Shown: piece after piece, positions 45,662 through 54,393 of the stretch
Numbering within the stretch: the stretch's first letter is position 1
Layout: every line of letters starts with the position of its first letter
Origin: Bacillus sp. UNC41MFS5
Lineage (GTDB): Bacteria; Bacillota; Bacilli; Bacillales_B; DSM-18226
Direction of reading: 5' to 3'
DNA: 64,000 bases
NCBI RefSeq assembly: GCF_000686805.1
Contig: NZ_JMLP01000010.1
Span: 186,001 to 250,000, forward strand
Notes under the pieces: model-generated
What the model was told of the DNA's origin: nothing
What the model saw: the letters and a program-made list of their open reading frames with translations, nothing else
The model's database searches: none
Translations under genes and position numbers: made by a program

Positions 45662-45704
45662 TATGACGGAGGTCACATTATTACTTGTAAAACATTGCTA
45701 CAAT
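45662..45704 (+). promoter_or_regulatory. Class II Crp/Fnr promoter before the 45743 regulator
   Basis: TATGACGGAGGTCACA (45662-45677), nine of ten matches. TACAAT at 45699-45704 predicts a start at 45711, so the centre is exactly 41.5 bp upstream. Suggests autoregulation or control by the paralogue at 58137. Confidence 0.72.
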
Positions 45705-45742
45705 CTAACTAAATCATAATTACTAATACGAAGGTGATGTTA

Positions 45743-46442
45743 ATGAAGCAAGAGGACATAATTAAAAGATTATCCGTTGTCCCTGTCTTTAAAGAATTGT
45801 CGGCAGAAGAACTGGAGCCAATCGTGAAGATTGCACAAACTCGTTTTTATAAACATAAGATGTATGTTTTTATGCAGGATGATCCACTTGATCGCGTTTT
45901 TTTTATTCATAGTGGAAAGATTAAGATTTGCAAAACAGACCTATCAGGTAAAGAACAACTAATTTCCGTCCTTGAGCCTGGTGAAATGTTTCCACATGCA
46001 GGATTTTTCAGAAAGGGCAATTTTCCAGCCCATGCTGAAGTAATGGAGGATGCTAATCTCATTATCATTCCGATTAATAAGTTTGAAGAAATTCTCATTA
46101 CCTATCCAGAACTTTGCATTAAACTCTTTAAAGTATTGGGAGAAAAAATAGTAGATTTGCAAGGAAGATTAGAAGCACAAGTACTCCATAATACTTTTGA
46201 ACAAATTATTTTACTGCTGGTTAGGCTTTGTAAATCGAATGGAGAAATGGTTGATGGTTGATGGTCGTTATAGACTCACCACACAGTTCACCAATCGTGA
46301 ATTAGCTAATATGATTGGTACCTCAAGAGAAACGGTAAGCAGGACGATTAATCAAGTGAAAAAGAAAAACTTTATTACACTCGACGAAGAGGGGTATTAC
46401 CTAATCGATCGGGAATCACTTCAACAGGAATTGTTCTATTAA
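45743..46442 (+). pseudogene. Crp/Fnr-family regulator split by a 7-bp duplication
   Basis: The sensor part from ATG 45743 (SD AAGGTGATG) runs to a stop at 46259-46261 after MVDG. The helix-turn-helix part continues in another frame to 46442. Deleting one ATGGTTG unit at 46247-46260 joins them into a 230-residue protein, matching the 232-residue paralogue at 58137-58835 end to end (NRELANMIGTSRETVSRTI). The cNMP-type beta-barrel has Cys in KICKTD, ELCIK and RLCKSN but no Fnr-type C-terminal cluster. An ATG at 46254, behind a weak GGAG, could restart an HTH-only product. Confidence 0.85.
46247..46267 (+). repeat. Heptanucleotide tandem repeat inside the regulator
   Basis: Two exact ATGGTTG units (46247-46260) followed by ATGGTCG with one mismatch. 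Unit length is not a multiple of three, so gain or loss of one unit shifts the frame. Confidence 0.9.
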
Positions 46443-46482
46443 TAAATAGATTTCGATTATATAAAAAGGAGTCGTAAATACT

Positions 46483-46716
46483 ATGGAACAGCGAATTATT
46501 GAACTAGATGTACGAGAAGATTTAAAGAATAAAATAGAGCCCTTTCAAAAAATTATGGAGGCTATTAAGGAGTTAAAGGGAAATGATCTCTTTATCCTTC
46601 ATGCCCCTTTTAAACCCGTACCACTATTCGCAGTATTAAAAGCAAAAGGCTTCACTCACGAGGAAGAAGAAATTGATCATAAGCATTGGAAAGTAACATT
46701 CACAAAAAAAGCTTAA
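46483..46716 (+). CDS. DUF2249 protein 1 of the NO operon
   Basis: 77 residues. Pattern IIELDVREDLKNKIEPFQKIMEAIKELKGNDLFILHAPFKPVPLFAVLKAKGF..HKHWKVTF is typical of DUF2249, with a beta-alpha-beta fold. No Cys. ATG with SD AAAGGAG. It follows the broken regulator by 40 nt and precedes a second DUF2249 gene by 18 nt. Confidence 0.88.
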   Translation: MEQRIIELDVREDLKNKIEPFQKIMEAIKELKGNDLFILHAPFKPVPLFAVLKAKGFTHEEEEIDHKHWKVTFTKKA

Positions 46717-46734
46717 GGAAGAAGGGGAAATTGT

Positions 46735-46941
46735 ATGATTTTAGATAATCGCGGTTTAGAACCGCCACAACCAATGATGAGAACCTTAGCTTCCTTGGAA
46801 ACCCTCGGAGAAAATGAAACATTAACAATAATTAATGATAGAAGGCCCATGTTTCTCTATGAGCAACTTGAGGAATTGGGTTATCAACAACGAACAGAAC
46901 AACAAAGTGACGGAAGTTTTAAAATTGAAATCTTCCGGTAA
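46735..46941 (+). CDS. DUF2249 protein 2 of the NO operon
   Basis: 68 residues: LDNRGLEPPQPMMRTLASLETLGENETLTIINDRRPMFLYEQLEELGY, again DUF2249-like with the DRRP turn. SD GAAGGGGAAA before ATG. Very likely cotranscribed with its neighbours. Confidence 0.86.
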   Translation: MILDNRGLEPPQPMMRTLASLETLGENETLTIINDRRPMFLYEQLEELGYQQRTEQQSDGSFKIEIFR

Positions 46942-46956
46942 GCGGGGTGAATGATC

Positions 46957-48201
46957 ATGCTTCCTCAAAATATGGGAAGTGAAACAAATATTAAACTTCC
47001 ATTTTCATTTATTTTGTTTAGTTTAATTGCATTAGTACTTTCGCAAATTCTACTATTAATCAATGGTCAATTAATGGCTTCAGGGACTTTTAGAATTCCT
47101 GTCATCTGGTCTTCAGCCCATTTATTAGTATTAGGCTGGTCATTGATGGCGGCCATGGGATCGATGTATCAATTGGTACCAGTTGCCTTCCTAACTAAAA
47201 TATGGAATGAAAAATTCGGATTTATTCAATTCTTCGTAACAGCCGTTGGAATTGTTTCATTTTCAGGGATGTTATATTGGTCGCCGCAAAATGCGATGCT
47301 GCCCGGAATCCTCATGCTGCTTGGAATCTTAATGTTCTTATTTCAAATGTTTATGACCCTTAGAACACAAGAAAAACCAACTATTCTTACTGCTTTTGTA
47401 GGTTCGGCGCTAGTTTGTTTATTCATAACGATTTCATTAGGAATTACCCTAATTTATTGCTTAAAAACAGGTTTTGCAGGGGCATATTATCAATCCATCT
47501 TTAAAGCTCATTTACTACTGGGCACTACAGGCTGGTTTACACTGTTAATTTTCGGATTCTCTTACAAGATGGTGCCGATGTTTTCCTTATCCCATGGTTT
47601 TCCAATGGTCCAAGCAAAATATGTATTTGCTTTTTATATTTCTGGTCTTGTACTATCGCTGATTTCATTCTTAACCAATAACAGTCTTCTATTGAAAATA
47701 GGATTCTTATTACTCTTAGTCGGTTTTACTATTTTTAGCTGGCATATTAGCCTTATTATCAACAAACGATTAAAAAAAACGTTAGATAAACCATTTACGT
47801 TCGCACTAGTTGCGATTGGATTAGGGAATTTGATTCATTTGGCAGCATTTATCATGCTATGGAATCACCAATTCACTACCCTTATAGGAGCGCTTGTTTA
47901 CGCCTATTTATTACTCTGGATCGTCTTAAGTATCGTTAGTTATTTATATAAAATCGTTCCATTTCTTTGGTGGACATATAAATATAGTAAAGAAATCGGA
48001 AAAAGCAAGGTCCCTTCATTAAAAGAAATGATGAATGAAAAAATCGTTACCCCCCTATTTTCAATATTTATTGTAGCGATTCTGGCAGTATTTTGTGCCT
48101 TAACTTTTCATATAACTGTATTGTTTAATTTCGGTCAGTCCATCCTGTCGATTGTATTTATTATTATTTCATTCAGTATCCTGCAAGTTTTAAAAAAATA
48201 G
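46957..48201 (+). CDS. NnrS-like / heme-copper-like polytopic membrane protein
   Basis: 414 residues from the ATG at 46957 (SD GGGGTGA, 6 nt). About 12 membrane helices. Helix-embedded histidines and motifs resemble NnrS and truncated CcoN proteins: SSAHLLVLGWSLMAAMGSMYQLVP, FKAHLLLGTTGWFTLLIFGFSYKMVPMF, and IHLAAFIMLWNHQF. NnrS-type proteins help cells tolerate NO, often with heme. The operon position (after DUF2249 genes, near norZ) agrees. It might instead be a distinct Bacillus family. Confidence 0.72.
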   Translation: MLPQNMGSETNIKLPFSFILFSLIALVLSQILLLINGQLMASGTFRIPVIWSSAHLLVLGWSLMAAMGSMYQLVPVAFLTKIWNEKFGFIQFFVTAVGIVSFSGMLYWSPQNAMLPGILMLLGILMFLFQMFMTLRTQEKPTILTAFVGSALVCLFITISLGITLIYCLKTGFAGAYYQSIFKAHLLLGTTGWFTLLIFGFSYKMVPMFSLSHGFPMVQAKYVFAFYISGLVLSLISFLTNNSLLLKIGFLLLLVGFTIFSWHISLIINKRLKKTLDKPFTFALVAIGLGNLIHLAAFIMLWNHQFTTLIGALVYAYLLLWIVLSIVSYLYKIVPFLWWTYKYSKEIGKSKVPSLKEMMNEKIVTPLFSIFIVAILAVFCALTFHITVLFNFGQSILSIVFIIISFSILQVLKK

Positions 48202-48214
48202 CGAGGTGTTTATG

Positions 48215-48514
48215 ATGAATATTAAAGAAAAAATTATAAGTGCGTTAGAAAGTGTTTACGACCCTGAATTAAACATAAATGTAGTCGACCTTGGCTTAAT
48301 TTATAATATTGAGATTACAGAATCCAATGATGTTACTATTACGATGACGTTAACGACACCAGGCTGCCCACTCCATGACAGCATAACAAGCGGGGTGCGA
48401 TACAGTGTTGAGGGAATTGAAGAAACAAAAAAAGTAGATGTTTATCTGGTTTGGGAACCAGCATGGTCTCCGGATAAAATGACCCCTGAAGGACTCAAGG
48501 TATTAGGTAGATAA
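48215..48514 (+). CDS. DUF59 / MIP18-family Fe-S assembly factor (SufT/PaaD-like)
   Basis: 99 residues from the ATG at 48215 (SD GAGGTG). Pattern: ALESVYDPELNINVVDLGLIYNIEI, TLTTPGCPLHDSI with the conserved Cys, and VYLVWEPAWSPDKMTPEG. These proteins help mature Fe-S clusters, which NO damages, so the location in an NO operon is sensible. Last gene before a terminator. Confidence 0.92.
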   Translation: MNIKEKIISALESVYDPELNINVVDLGLIYNIEITESNDVTITMTLTTPGCPLHDSITSGVRYSVEGIEETKKVDVYLVWEPAWSPDKMTPEGLKVLGR

Positions 48515-48520
48515 TATATA

Positions 48521-48557
48521 AAAAACGGAAGCACCCTTTACGGTGCTTCCGTTTTTT
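48521..48557. terminator. Bidirectional terminator (DUF59 gene / ypvA)
   Basis: AAAACGGAAGCACC ... GGTGCTTCCGTTTTTT, T-run on both strands. Confidence 0.92.
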
Positions 48558-50481
48558 ATAATACTTTAGCTTCAGTAGGCAAAACTTCTTTAACCTTCTC
48601 TAATACATTTGGGTCGATATTTTCATTTACACAAATATGAACTGCCCCTTGATCCTTTTCACTCCGAATCAAGCGTCCCACACCTTGACGTAAGCGAAGG
48701 AGCATATACGGTAGTTCAACCTCAGCAAACGGGTTATCCACACCTGCTTTTTTTGCCGTAAAGACCGGATCATTCGGTGGAAATGGAAGCGAAAAGATCA
48801 TCACATTTTCAAGCGATCTTCCTGGAATATCTAAACCTTCCCACAGATGGATTGAACAAAGAATCGCATGTTCTTCATTTTGAAATTTAGAAACAAGTGT
48901 GCTTATTTCTTCATCGCCTTCAAAATAAATAGGGTATGGAACTTCTCCAGAAAGATTTTTCTTAAGATACGCTAACTCCTCTTTATTATTGAGAAGAATT
49001 AATGCACGTCCCTCTGATTTACGAATTTCCTTTAGAATATAGGCCATTTTCCCGTCTAGGTCTTCCTGTTTAAATGTTGGCAGGTAAAGGTCCATCTTAT
49101 CATCATAATCAAAAGGAGATGTCACTGAAAACGAGAGGTACTCATCAACACCAAGACTCGCTGAAATATAATCGAAGGATTTTTGATTTGCGAGCGTTGC
49201 AGACGAGAAAATAAACGGTTTTTTCTGTGTGAACACTTCTTCCCGCATTACTTCTTCAACCATTTTCGGCATAATAACTAGTGTCCGTTCTCCCCCTTTT
49301 TCTTCGAACCAAGTAATTCCATTTAACTCCTGAAGAAAAAGCGATAAAGAATAAGTGATTTGTTCCAAGTATTCCTCAACAATTTTCAAATCGTATTCAT
49401 TAATAACATATAGCTCACTTTCAAATACCAATTCCTCTTCTAAGAATTGAAGAGTGGACAGAAGCTTCCTGCATGTCTTCAATACTAATGGATGCTTAGT
49501 AATCATTTGTTTTTCAGACCCCTGTGAAAGTGAGGAGAATTGTGAAATACCATCGAAAAATGCTTCATTATCTAATAAAGCCTCTTCTATCTTATATAAC
49601 GTCTTTTCTCGGACTTCATTTTCCATTAGTCTTGTGAGCAGGGTTTCTAAGGTATAATCAGTAAAACGGTAGCTTAACGCTTTCTGTGCCGCATATTCAA
49701 GAAGGTGCCCTTCATCAAAAACAACAGAAGAATGTTCGGGTAATAACGGCAGCTGTCCTTCACGTTTTCTCGATTCTTTTGTCCAAATATGCTCCATATA
49801 AAAATCATGGGAACAGATAATTAAATCCTCAGAGTGACGGTAATACTCTCGATGCAATGTCAGCCCACAACGGTGACGCTTCTCACATGAAAAACAATCC
49901 TGGACAGCATCCCAGCTAACTTCACTCCACTTTTCATCAGATAAAGTTGGATAGTCTCTTCTGTCGCCATATTTTTCAAAGGTTTGCATGGAGCCAACAG
50001 AATGTACGAAATCAGGCAGGTTCTCATATATACTTGCAATCTCATCGGAAAAATCATTGTTCTTCGTTTGATCTAGCTTTTTTAAACAAAGATACTGATC
50101 TCGAGATTTAGCCAAGCGGACATCGATATCTAGTCCAAGAACCTTCTCTAACTTTGCGATATCTCCCTCTTTTTTCACCAACTGCTCAATTAAAGTCTCA
50201 TCTGCACATGCTATGATTGCCGGGCGATTCGTATAGCGTGCATACATGATGGCATAAAGCAAGTAAACAATTGTTTTCCCCGTTCCAACTCCTGCTTCGG
50301 CAAACATTACTTTTTTATCTTTGAAGGCATTTTCAAGTTGAAAAGCCATATATATCTGTTCATCTCTTAATTCGAATCCTGCTTCGGGCAATATATCATA
50401 GAATAAGTCACCGATCCACTCACCCAATTTTTCATAAAAGGACTCCGTTTTTGCAATCTCAAATGGCATGCGTTTTTGCAT
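48556..50481 (-). CDS. ypvA: DinG/YoaA-family DNA helicase YpvA
   Basis: 641 residues. Superfamily 2 XPD-like helicase: Walker A AGVGTGKTIVYLL, DEGH (motif II), QGVGRLIRSE (motif VI), and an Fe-S cluster set with Cys in YLCLKK, CFSCEKRHRCGL. It unwinds forked or damaged DNA. ATG with SD GGGAGGATA. Length equals B. subtilis YpvA. Confidence 0.93.
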   Translation of the reverse strand: MQKRMPFEIAKTESFYEKLGEWIGDLFYDILPEAGFELRDEQIYMAFQLENAFKDKKVMFAEAGVGTGKTIVYLLYAIMYARYTNRPAIIACADETLIEQLVKKEGDIAKLEKVLGLDIDVRLAKSRDQYLCLKKLDQTKNNDFSDEIASIYENLPDFVHSVGSMQTFEKYGDRRDYPTLSDEKWSEVSWDAVQDCFSCEKRHRCGLTLHREYYRHSEDLIICSHDFYMEHIWTKESRKREGQLPLLPEHSSVVFDEGHLLEYAAQKALSYRFTDYTLETLLTRLMENEVREKTLYKIEEALLDNEAFFDGISQFSSLSQGSEKQMITKHPLVLKTCRKLLSTLQFLEEELVFESELYVINEYDLKIVEEYLEQITYSLSLFLQELNGITWFEEKGGERTLVIMPKMVEEVMREEVFTQKKPFIFSSATLANQKSFDYISASLGVDEYLSFSVTSPFDYDDKMDLYLPTFKQEDLDGKMAYILKEIRKSEGRALILLNNKEELAYLKKNLSGEVPYPIYFEGDEEISTLVSKFQNEEHAILCSIHLWEGLDIPGRSLENVMIFSLPFPPNDPVFTAKKAGVDNPFAEVELPYMLLRLRQGVGRLIRSEKDQGAVHICVNENIDPNVLEKVKEVLPTEAKVL

Positions 50482-50538
50482 GGTATCCTCCCCTAAGAAA
50501 CTTTCATTTGTTCCAACAAAAATAATGATTCATTCGAA

Positions 50539-51696
50539 TTACTTGTCTTGACTTAAATCATCTTGACGAGGAGGTCTCTTTCCCCAATATTGATAAAGAT
50601 CCGTACGAATAAAGCCGTTAAAGAGTTTTCGCTTTTTTGTCGCAGGTTTACCATAAAATTGTTCGAACTGCTCGTTTGAAGTTAAGATATATTTAGACCA
50701 TGTATCAAGTGCGTTGAATGCCTCTCCCATTTCTTTATACATCTGTTCAACTGCTTTTTTCTCCCCAAGTCTTTCACCATAAGGGGGATTCCCAACAATG
50801 ACACCGTATTGCTTATTTGTAGAAATGTCTCTAACCTGCATTTGTTTAAATTGAATCAAATCCCCAAATCCAGCCTCGAAAGCATTGTCTTGGGCAATTT
50901 TCACCATTCTATGGTCGATATCTGTTCCTAAAATATCTAAGGGCTGATCATAATTCGCTAAGTCCTCTGCTTCATTTCTAGCGTCATCCCAAACTTGCGC
51001 TGGAATCCAATTCCAACGCTCCGATACAAATTCCCTGTTAAAGCCTGGAGCAATATTTTGCCCGATCATTGCCGCTTCAATCGGAATTGTTCCAGAGCCA
51101 CAGAAAGGGTCCATAAAGGGACGGTCTGCTTTCCAATTAGTGAGTAGAACCAAGGCAGCTGCAAGGGTTTCCTTTAGTGGTGCCTCACCTTGATCCACTC
51201 GATAGCCGCGTTTATGCAGCCCTTGACCACTCGTGTCAATGGTAATGGTAGCAACGTCTTTTAGTAATGCTACTTCGATGCGAAAATAAGCACCGTTTTC
51301 TTCAAACCATGTACTACGCTTATAGTGCTGTTTCATCCGTTCCACAACAGCTTTTTTAACAATTGCCTGGCAATCAGAAACACTGAATAGCTTTGACTTA
51401 ACAGATTTACCAACCACAGGAAATTCTGCATCCTCAGGTAAGAATTTCTCCCATGGAAGTGCCTTAGTTTTTTCAAATAGTTCATCAAAGGTGTACGCCT
51501 TAAATTCTCCGACCTTTATCTTTATTCTATCTGCTGTTCGCAGCCATAAGTTACTGCGAGCGATTGCAGATTCATCTCCTATGTAGGTGACCTTACTATT
51601 TTCAACTTCACAGTCATATCCCAATGCCCGGACTTCTTTGGCAACTAAAGCCTCCAGCCCCATGGCCGCAGTAGCAATTATTTGATATTTTCCCAT
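50539..51696 (-). CDS. ypsC: THUMP-domain RNA methyltransferase YpsC (RlmL family)
   Basis: 385 residues. N-terminal THUMP domain (about residues 45-155) and a SAM-binding domain: PFMDPFCGSGTIPIEAA, LGTDIDHRMV and the catalytic GNPPYGERLG. The family makes N2-methylguanosine in 23S rRNA. It stands downstream of rnpB as in B. subtilis. Confidence 0.93.
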   Translation of the reverse strand: MGKYQIIATAAMGLEALVAKEVRALGYDCEVENSKVTYIGDESAIARSNLWLRTADRIKIKVGEFKAYTFDELFEKTKALPWEKFLPEDAEFPVVGKSVKSKLFSVSDCQAIVKKAVVERMKQHYKRSTWFEENGAYFRIEVALLKDVATITIDTSGQGLHKRGYRVDQGEAPLKETLAAALVLLTNWKADRPFMDPFCGSGTIPIEAAMIGQNIAPGFNREFVSERWNWIPAQVWDDARNEAEDLANYDQPLDILGTDIDHRMVKIAQDNAFEAGFGDLIQFKQMQVRDISTNKQYGVIVGNPPYGERLGEKKAVEQMYKEMGEAFNALDTWSKYILTSNEQFEQFYGKPATKKRKLFNGFIRTDLYQYWGKRPPRQDDLSQDK

Positions 51697-51816
51697 TTTT
51701 TCACCCTTAATTCATTTCATTAGTATGTATGGTTGTGTTTAATATGATTATCTTTCTTTCGCTTTCATTATGGACAAAAACTAGTTATTGAATGCAATTT
51801 ATGTTTATCTATCATA
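51697..51816. other. Intergenic DNA between rnpB terminator and ypsC
   Basis: About 120 nt AT-rich; presumably holds the ypsC promoter on the minus strand. Nothing else noted. Confidence 0.4.
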
Positions 51817-51843
51817 ATAAAAAGCTCTCCTTATTAGGAGAGC
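51817..51843 (-). terminator. Terminator of rnpB
   Basis: GCTCTCCT-AATA-AGGAGAGC followed by TTTTTATT. Confidence 0.92.
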
Positions 51844-51867
51844 CGTTTATATCCAGCATACATTCCC

Positions 51868-52290
51868 ATTAATAACGTTCTGTAAGCCATGTTCTGTACC
51901 AGTGTACTACAAACGACACGGGTGTGTCTCGTACTTAGGTGGTAATCATCTATCTACAGGTTCAAATTTGAGCCTGTCCTTCTCCTTGTTCAATTCCTCA
52001 GAGAAAGTGCCCCTACCATTATTTGGGTTTCTCGCTCGTGGGGTTTACCCGTTCCACCCTTTCCATTTCTGGAAAGGCTACGTCACTGTGGCACTTTTAT
52101 AGGTATTCATACCATATCCAAGGAGGACTTAGGTATTTTCCCGGCCGTCAGTTGGATGCTAGCCCCAACTGCCCTAGCTTATGAATTCACTAGGCACGAA
52201 CACTACGAGCATCTCAGCTCGTGCGAGCATGGACTTTCCTCTGCAAGAATGCAAATGCATCTTACAGCGATTACCCGAACGTTATTAATG
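51868..52290 (-). ncRNA. rnpB: RNase P RNA (type B)
   Basis: Minus-strand RNA about 423 nt. Type B landmarks: 5' ATTAATAACGTTCGGGTAATCGC, pairing with the 3' GAACGTTATTAAT to form P1; GAGGAAAGTCCATGCTCGCAC, the CR-I region; TAAGCTAGGGCAG; AAAGTGCCACAGTGACG; GGTAAACCCC.CGAGCGAGAAACCCAA; and TAGATAGATGATTACC near the 3' end. It matches Bacillus RNase P RNA block by block. It cleaves the 5' leader from tRNA precursors. Located between gpsB and ypsC, as in B. subtilis. Confidence 0.97.
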
Positions 52291-52361
52291 AATACAATTT
52301 ATTATATGTATTTCACGCTGGTAATTCAATGGTTATTAACAGGAAATCTTCCTATTTTTTG

Positions 52362-52664
52362 TTAATCGTAAAGCTTGTTACCAAAAACATGTTTTTCAAG
52401 ATTGGATAAACGCTTCAAGATATCAAAATTTGTTGTTCCTGCAGGTTGAGCCGCTGGCTGCCTTTTTGAAGTTTCCTCAAGCTGTTTCCGGAGTCGTAGA
52501 TTTTCCTGTTGAAGATCTTCAATCTCCTGATGAAAAGTTCCATAATCTTTAATGATAAGATCTAAAAACTTATCAACATCTTCTTGTTTATAGCCGCGTA
52601 CTCCAGATTTAAACTCTTTTTCTAAGATATCCTTAGCTGTTAATTTCACTTTATCTGACAGCAT
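52362..52664 (-). CDS. gpsB: Cell division regulator GpsB
   Basis: 100 residues from the ATG at 52664 with SD GAGGTGA. It has the DivIVA-like N-terminal fold ([26 protein letters not shown]), a coiled coil (about residues 30-70) and the family C-terminus [17 protein letters not shown]. GpsB couples PBP1 to the septum and lateral wall. Residues 70-80 form the linker. Confidence 0.97.
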   Translation of the reverse strand: MLSDKVKLTAKDILEKEFKSGVRGYKQEDVDKFLDLIIKDYGTFHQEIEDLQQENLRLRKQLEETSKRQPAAQPAGTTNFDILKRLSNLEKHVFGNKLYD

Positions 52665-52796
52665 TCTATTCACCTCGGTATTCGCCAATCACTACCTATT
52701 ATTTTTTCAAAAATATGTAGTTTTGTCAATTTTCATTTATATTGTAAGTTAAAACAATTCAATATATGGAATAACAACTGTAAAAATGACTAAAAC

Positions 52797-53354
52797 TTAA
52801 AAATCTGACATCTTCATCTGTTCTTCTTCCACAATCATCTGTAAATCATAAAATGTTATAAGTTCAATCGAATATGGATATTTTTTTCGGTATTCCAAAG
52901 CCATTTCATAAAGATATTTTGGACTACCTTCCTTTTCCTGATCGTAAAGAAGGAGGAGACCTTCACTTTTTTCAATAAAAAATTGATTTTTCAACCGAAA
53001 TTGCCATGGTTTTTCATATCCCTTTTTGGTAACAGAATCAATGAAATCTGCTTGTGCAAGGATCGATTCATACCATTCCTGGTTATTTTCCTTCCATGAT
53101 GCTTGCTGGTCTAGAAATGGAGTAATTACCGCTAGTTTTAAATCAGGAAATTCCATTTGTAATTCAAAAACAACCTCAGCAGCCCACAGCTCCACACCTA
53201 ACTGACCACTAATCAGCACCCACTCTAATCCTTCTTCCACCATTGGGATTAATGATTTCTTTATGGCAGCCTTAATAAATAGAACTGATGGGTGGTCGTT
53301 CTTAAAAATCCCTAATTCAAACGGTTTATAACCTGATATGGCTAGAACTTTCAT
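52797..53354 (-). CDS. ypsA: YpsA, SLOG-family protein
   Basis: 185 residues. Start [17 protein letters not shown] is family-typical and [11 protein letters not shown] carries the nucleotide-binding-like Gly/Glu turn of the SLOG fold (DUF1273). It affects cell division in B. subtilis; ligand unknown. Next to cotD and gpsB as in B. subtilis. Confidence 0.93.
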   Translation of the reverse strand: MKVLAISGYKPFELGIFKNDHPSVLFIKAAIKKSLIPMVEEGLEWVLISGQLGVELWAAEVVFELQMEFPDLKLAVITPFLDQQASWKENNQEWYESILAQADFIDSVTKKGYEKPWQFRLKNQFFIEKSEGLLLLYDQEKEGSPKYLYEMALEYRKKYPYSIELITFYDLQMIVEEEQMKMSDF

Positions 53355-53440
53355 CTAAAAATGTTCTCCTCAATCAAGAAATTTTGTTAAAAATGGACAA
53401 ACATTTGGACAAGAATAGCATATCATGTAGTAATAATAAA

Positions 53441-53467
53441 TAAAAAACAAGGGCTAAAAAGCCCCTG
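53441..53467 (-). terminator. Terminator after cotD
   Basis: CAGGGGCT-TTTT-AGCCCTTG followed by TTTTTTA on the minus strand. Confidence 0.82.
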
Positions 53468-53484
53468 TAATCGCCGTTTCCCTA

Positions 53485-53967
53485 TTAGCGTCTAGGTCCC
53501 ATGAATGGTCCTGGTGCAAATCCCGGGCCTCCTGGACCACCCATTCCTGGACCAAATCCTGGACCACCCATTCCTGGACCAAATCCTGGGCCTCCCATTC
53601 CTGGACCAAATCCTGGACCTCCTGGGCCTCCGATTCCTGGGCCAAATCCTGGACCTCCTGGACCGACACCTGGGCCAAATCCTGGACCTCCTGGCAAAAC
53701 ATTTGGTAAAGCATTTGCAGCAGGCAAAGTCGCTGGCAGAGGAGCAATTGGTGCACATGGGTTACAGCAGTTAATTTGCTGGTTGCATACCTCTTCAGCA
53801 CATGATGCAGTTTGCGGGCAAAAATGTTTGTGTTGAAACAGATGATGATTCACCGTAGTTGTGTGGACAGGGTGAATATGGGGAACCACTGTTGTTGAAA
53901 ACGTATGGTTCACAAATTGTTGAGTCGGATGAATAACAGGCGGCGTAAAATTAGTTCCAAGATACAT
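53485..53967 (-). CDS. cotD: Spore coat protein CotD with Gly-Pro-Phe repeat tail
   Basis: 160 residues. The N-terminal part (about residues 1-75) is the CotD domain: His-rich with PVIHPTQQFVNHTFSTTVVPHIHPVHTT and Cys-rich CNQQINCCNPC. The C-terminal ~70 residues are a degenerate 9-residue repeat, GGPGFGPGM and variants. It is made in the mother cell and put on the inner coat. The repeat expansion makes the other frames open too. ATG with SD AGGGAGA. Confidence 0.9.
   Translation of the reverse strand: MYLGTNFTPPVIHPTQQFVNHTFSTTVVPHIHPVHTTTVNHHLFQHKHFCPQTASCAEEVCNQQINCCNPCAPIAPLPATLPAANALPNVLPGGPGFGPGVGPGGPGFGPGIGGPGGPGFGPGMGGPGFGPGMGGPGFGPGMGGPGGPGFAPGPFMGPRR
53512..53694. repeat. 27-bp tandem repeat in the cotD tail
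   Basis: Repeats of the type GGACCAAATCCTGG(A/G)CC(A/T)CC(C/T)... with period 27 bp (9 codons) and imperfect copies, translating to GGPGFGPGM units. Confidence 0.85.
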
Positions 53968-54093
53968 ATGATAATCTCCCTTCAGAATTTTGTTTACATT
54001 ACAGCCTATGTTGAAGGGATTACTCTTGTACTAATGAAAATACCTATTTTTCTTTGAGAACAGTCCATTTCCATGATTTCTATTTAGATATGT

Positions 54094-54129
54094 AAAAATG
54101 CCTAGCTTTTAACTAAATTTACTAGGCAT
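54094..54129 (-). terminator. Terminator of the 31-residue gene
   Basis: ATGCCTAG ... CTAGGCAT followed by TTTTTAC on the minus strand. Confidence 0.8.
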
Positions 54130-54136
54130 ATGTTTT

Positions 54137-54232
54137 TTATAGAAAAGAATAAAAGCTATCTTTTAAACTTGTAAAAATAACTGCAGTCAAACATACGACG
54201 ACGAAAAATAAAAATAATATTGCTTTATACAT
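54137..54232 (-). CDS. 31-residue membrane peptide
   Basis: MYKAILFLFFVVVCLTAVIF then TSLKDSFYSFL: a single membrane helix. ATG at 54232 with SD GGAGCTGG; an in-frame ATG ten codons upstream exists. A sigma-A promoter (TTGTTA, 17 nt, TAAAAT) and a terminator support expression. Not recognised. Confidence 0.6.
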   Translation of the reverse strand: MYKAILFLFFVVVCLTAVIFTSLKDSFYSFL

Positions 54233-54393
54233 AGTACCAGCTCCAAATGTTTTGTATTTCATTTTTTTCAATCCAATTTCAAATTTTACAACTTTTAGCT
54301 TTGTTTAACAATATGGAAATGCTGGTTTTACAAACAAATTACAAAGATTTTTGACAAAAAAGTGAACTTTATAAAAATCAATCGTTTTTACAG

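Noticed and set aside
52156..52409. Plus-strand open frames near 52156-52409
   Set aside because: They lie over the RNase P RNA and the gpsB end; the RNA match is conclusive.
53512..53694. CRISPR-like array
   Set aside because: Direct repeats without distinct spacers, in frame with cotD; it is a protein repeat.
53501..53836. Long open frames on the plus strand in the cotD region
   Set aside because: They exist only because the 27-bp repeat is open in several frames; no SD, Pro/Gly composition without family, and cotD explains the DNA.
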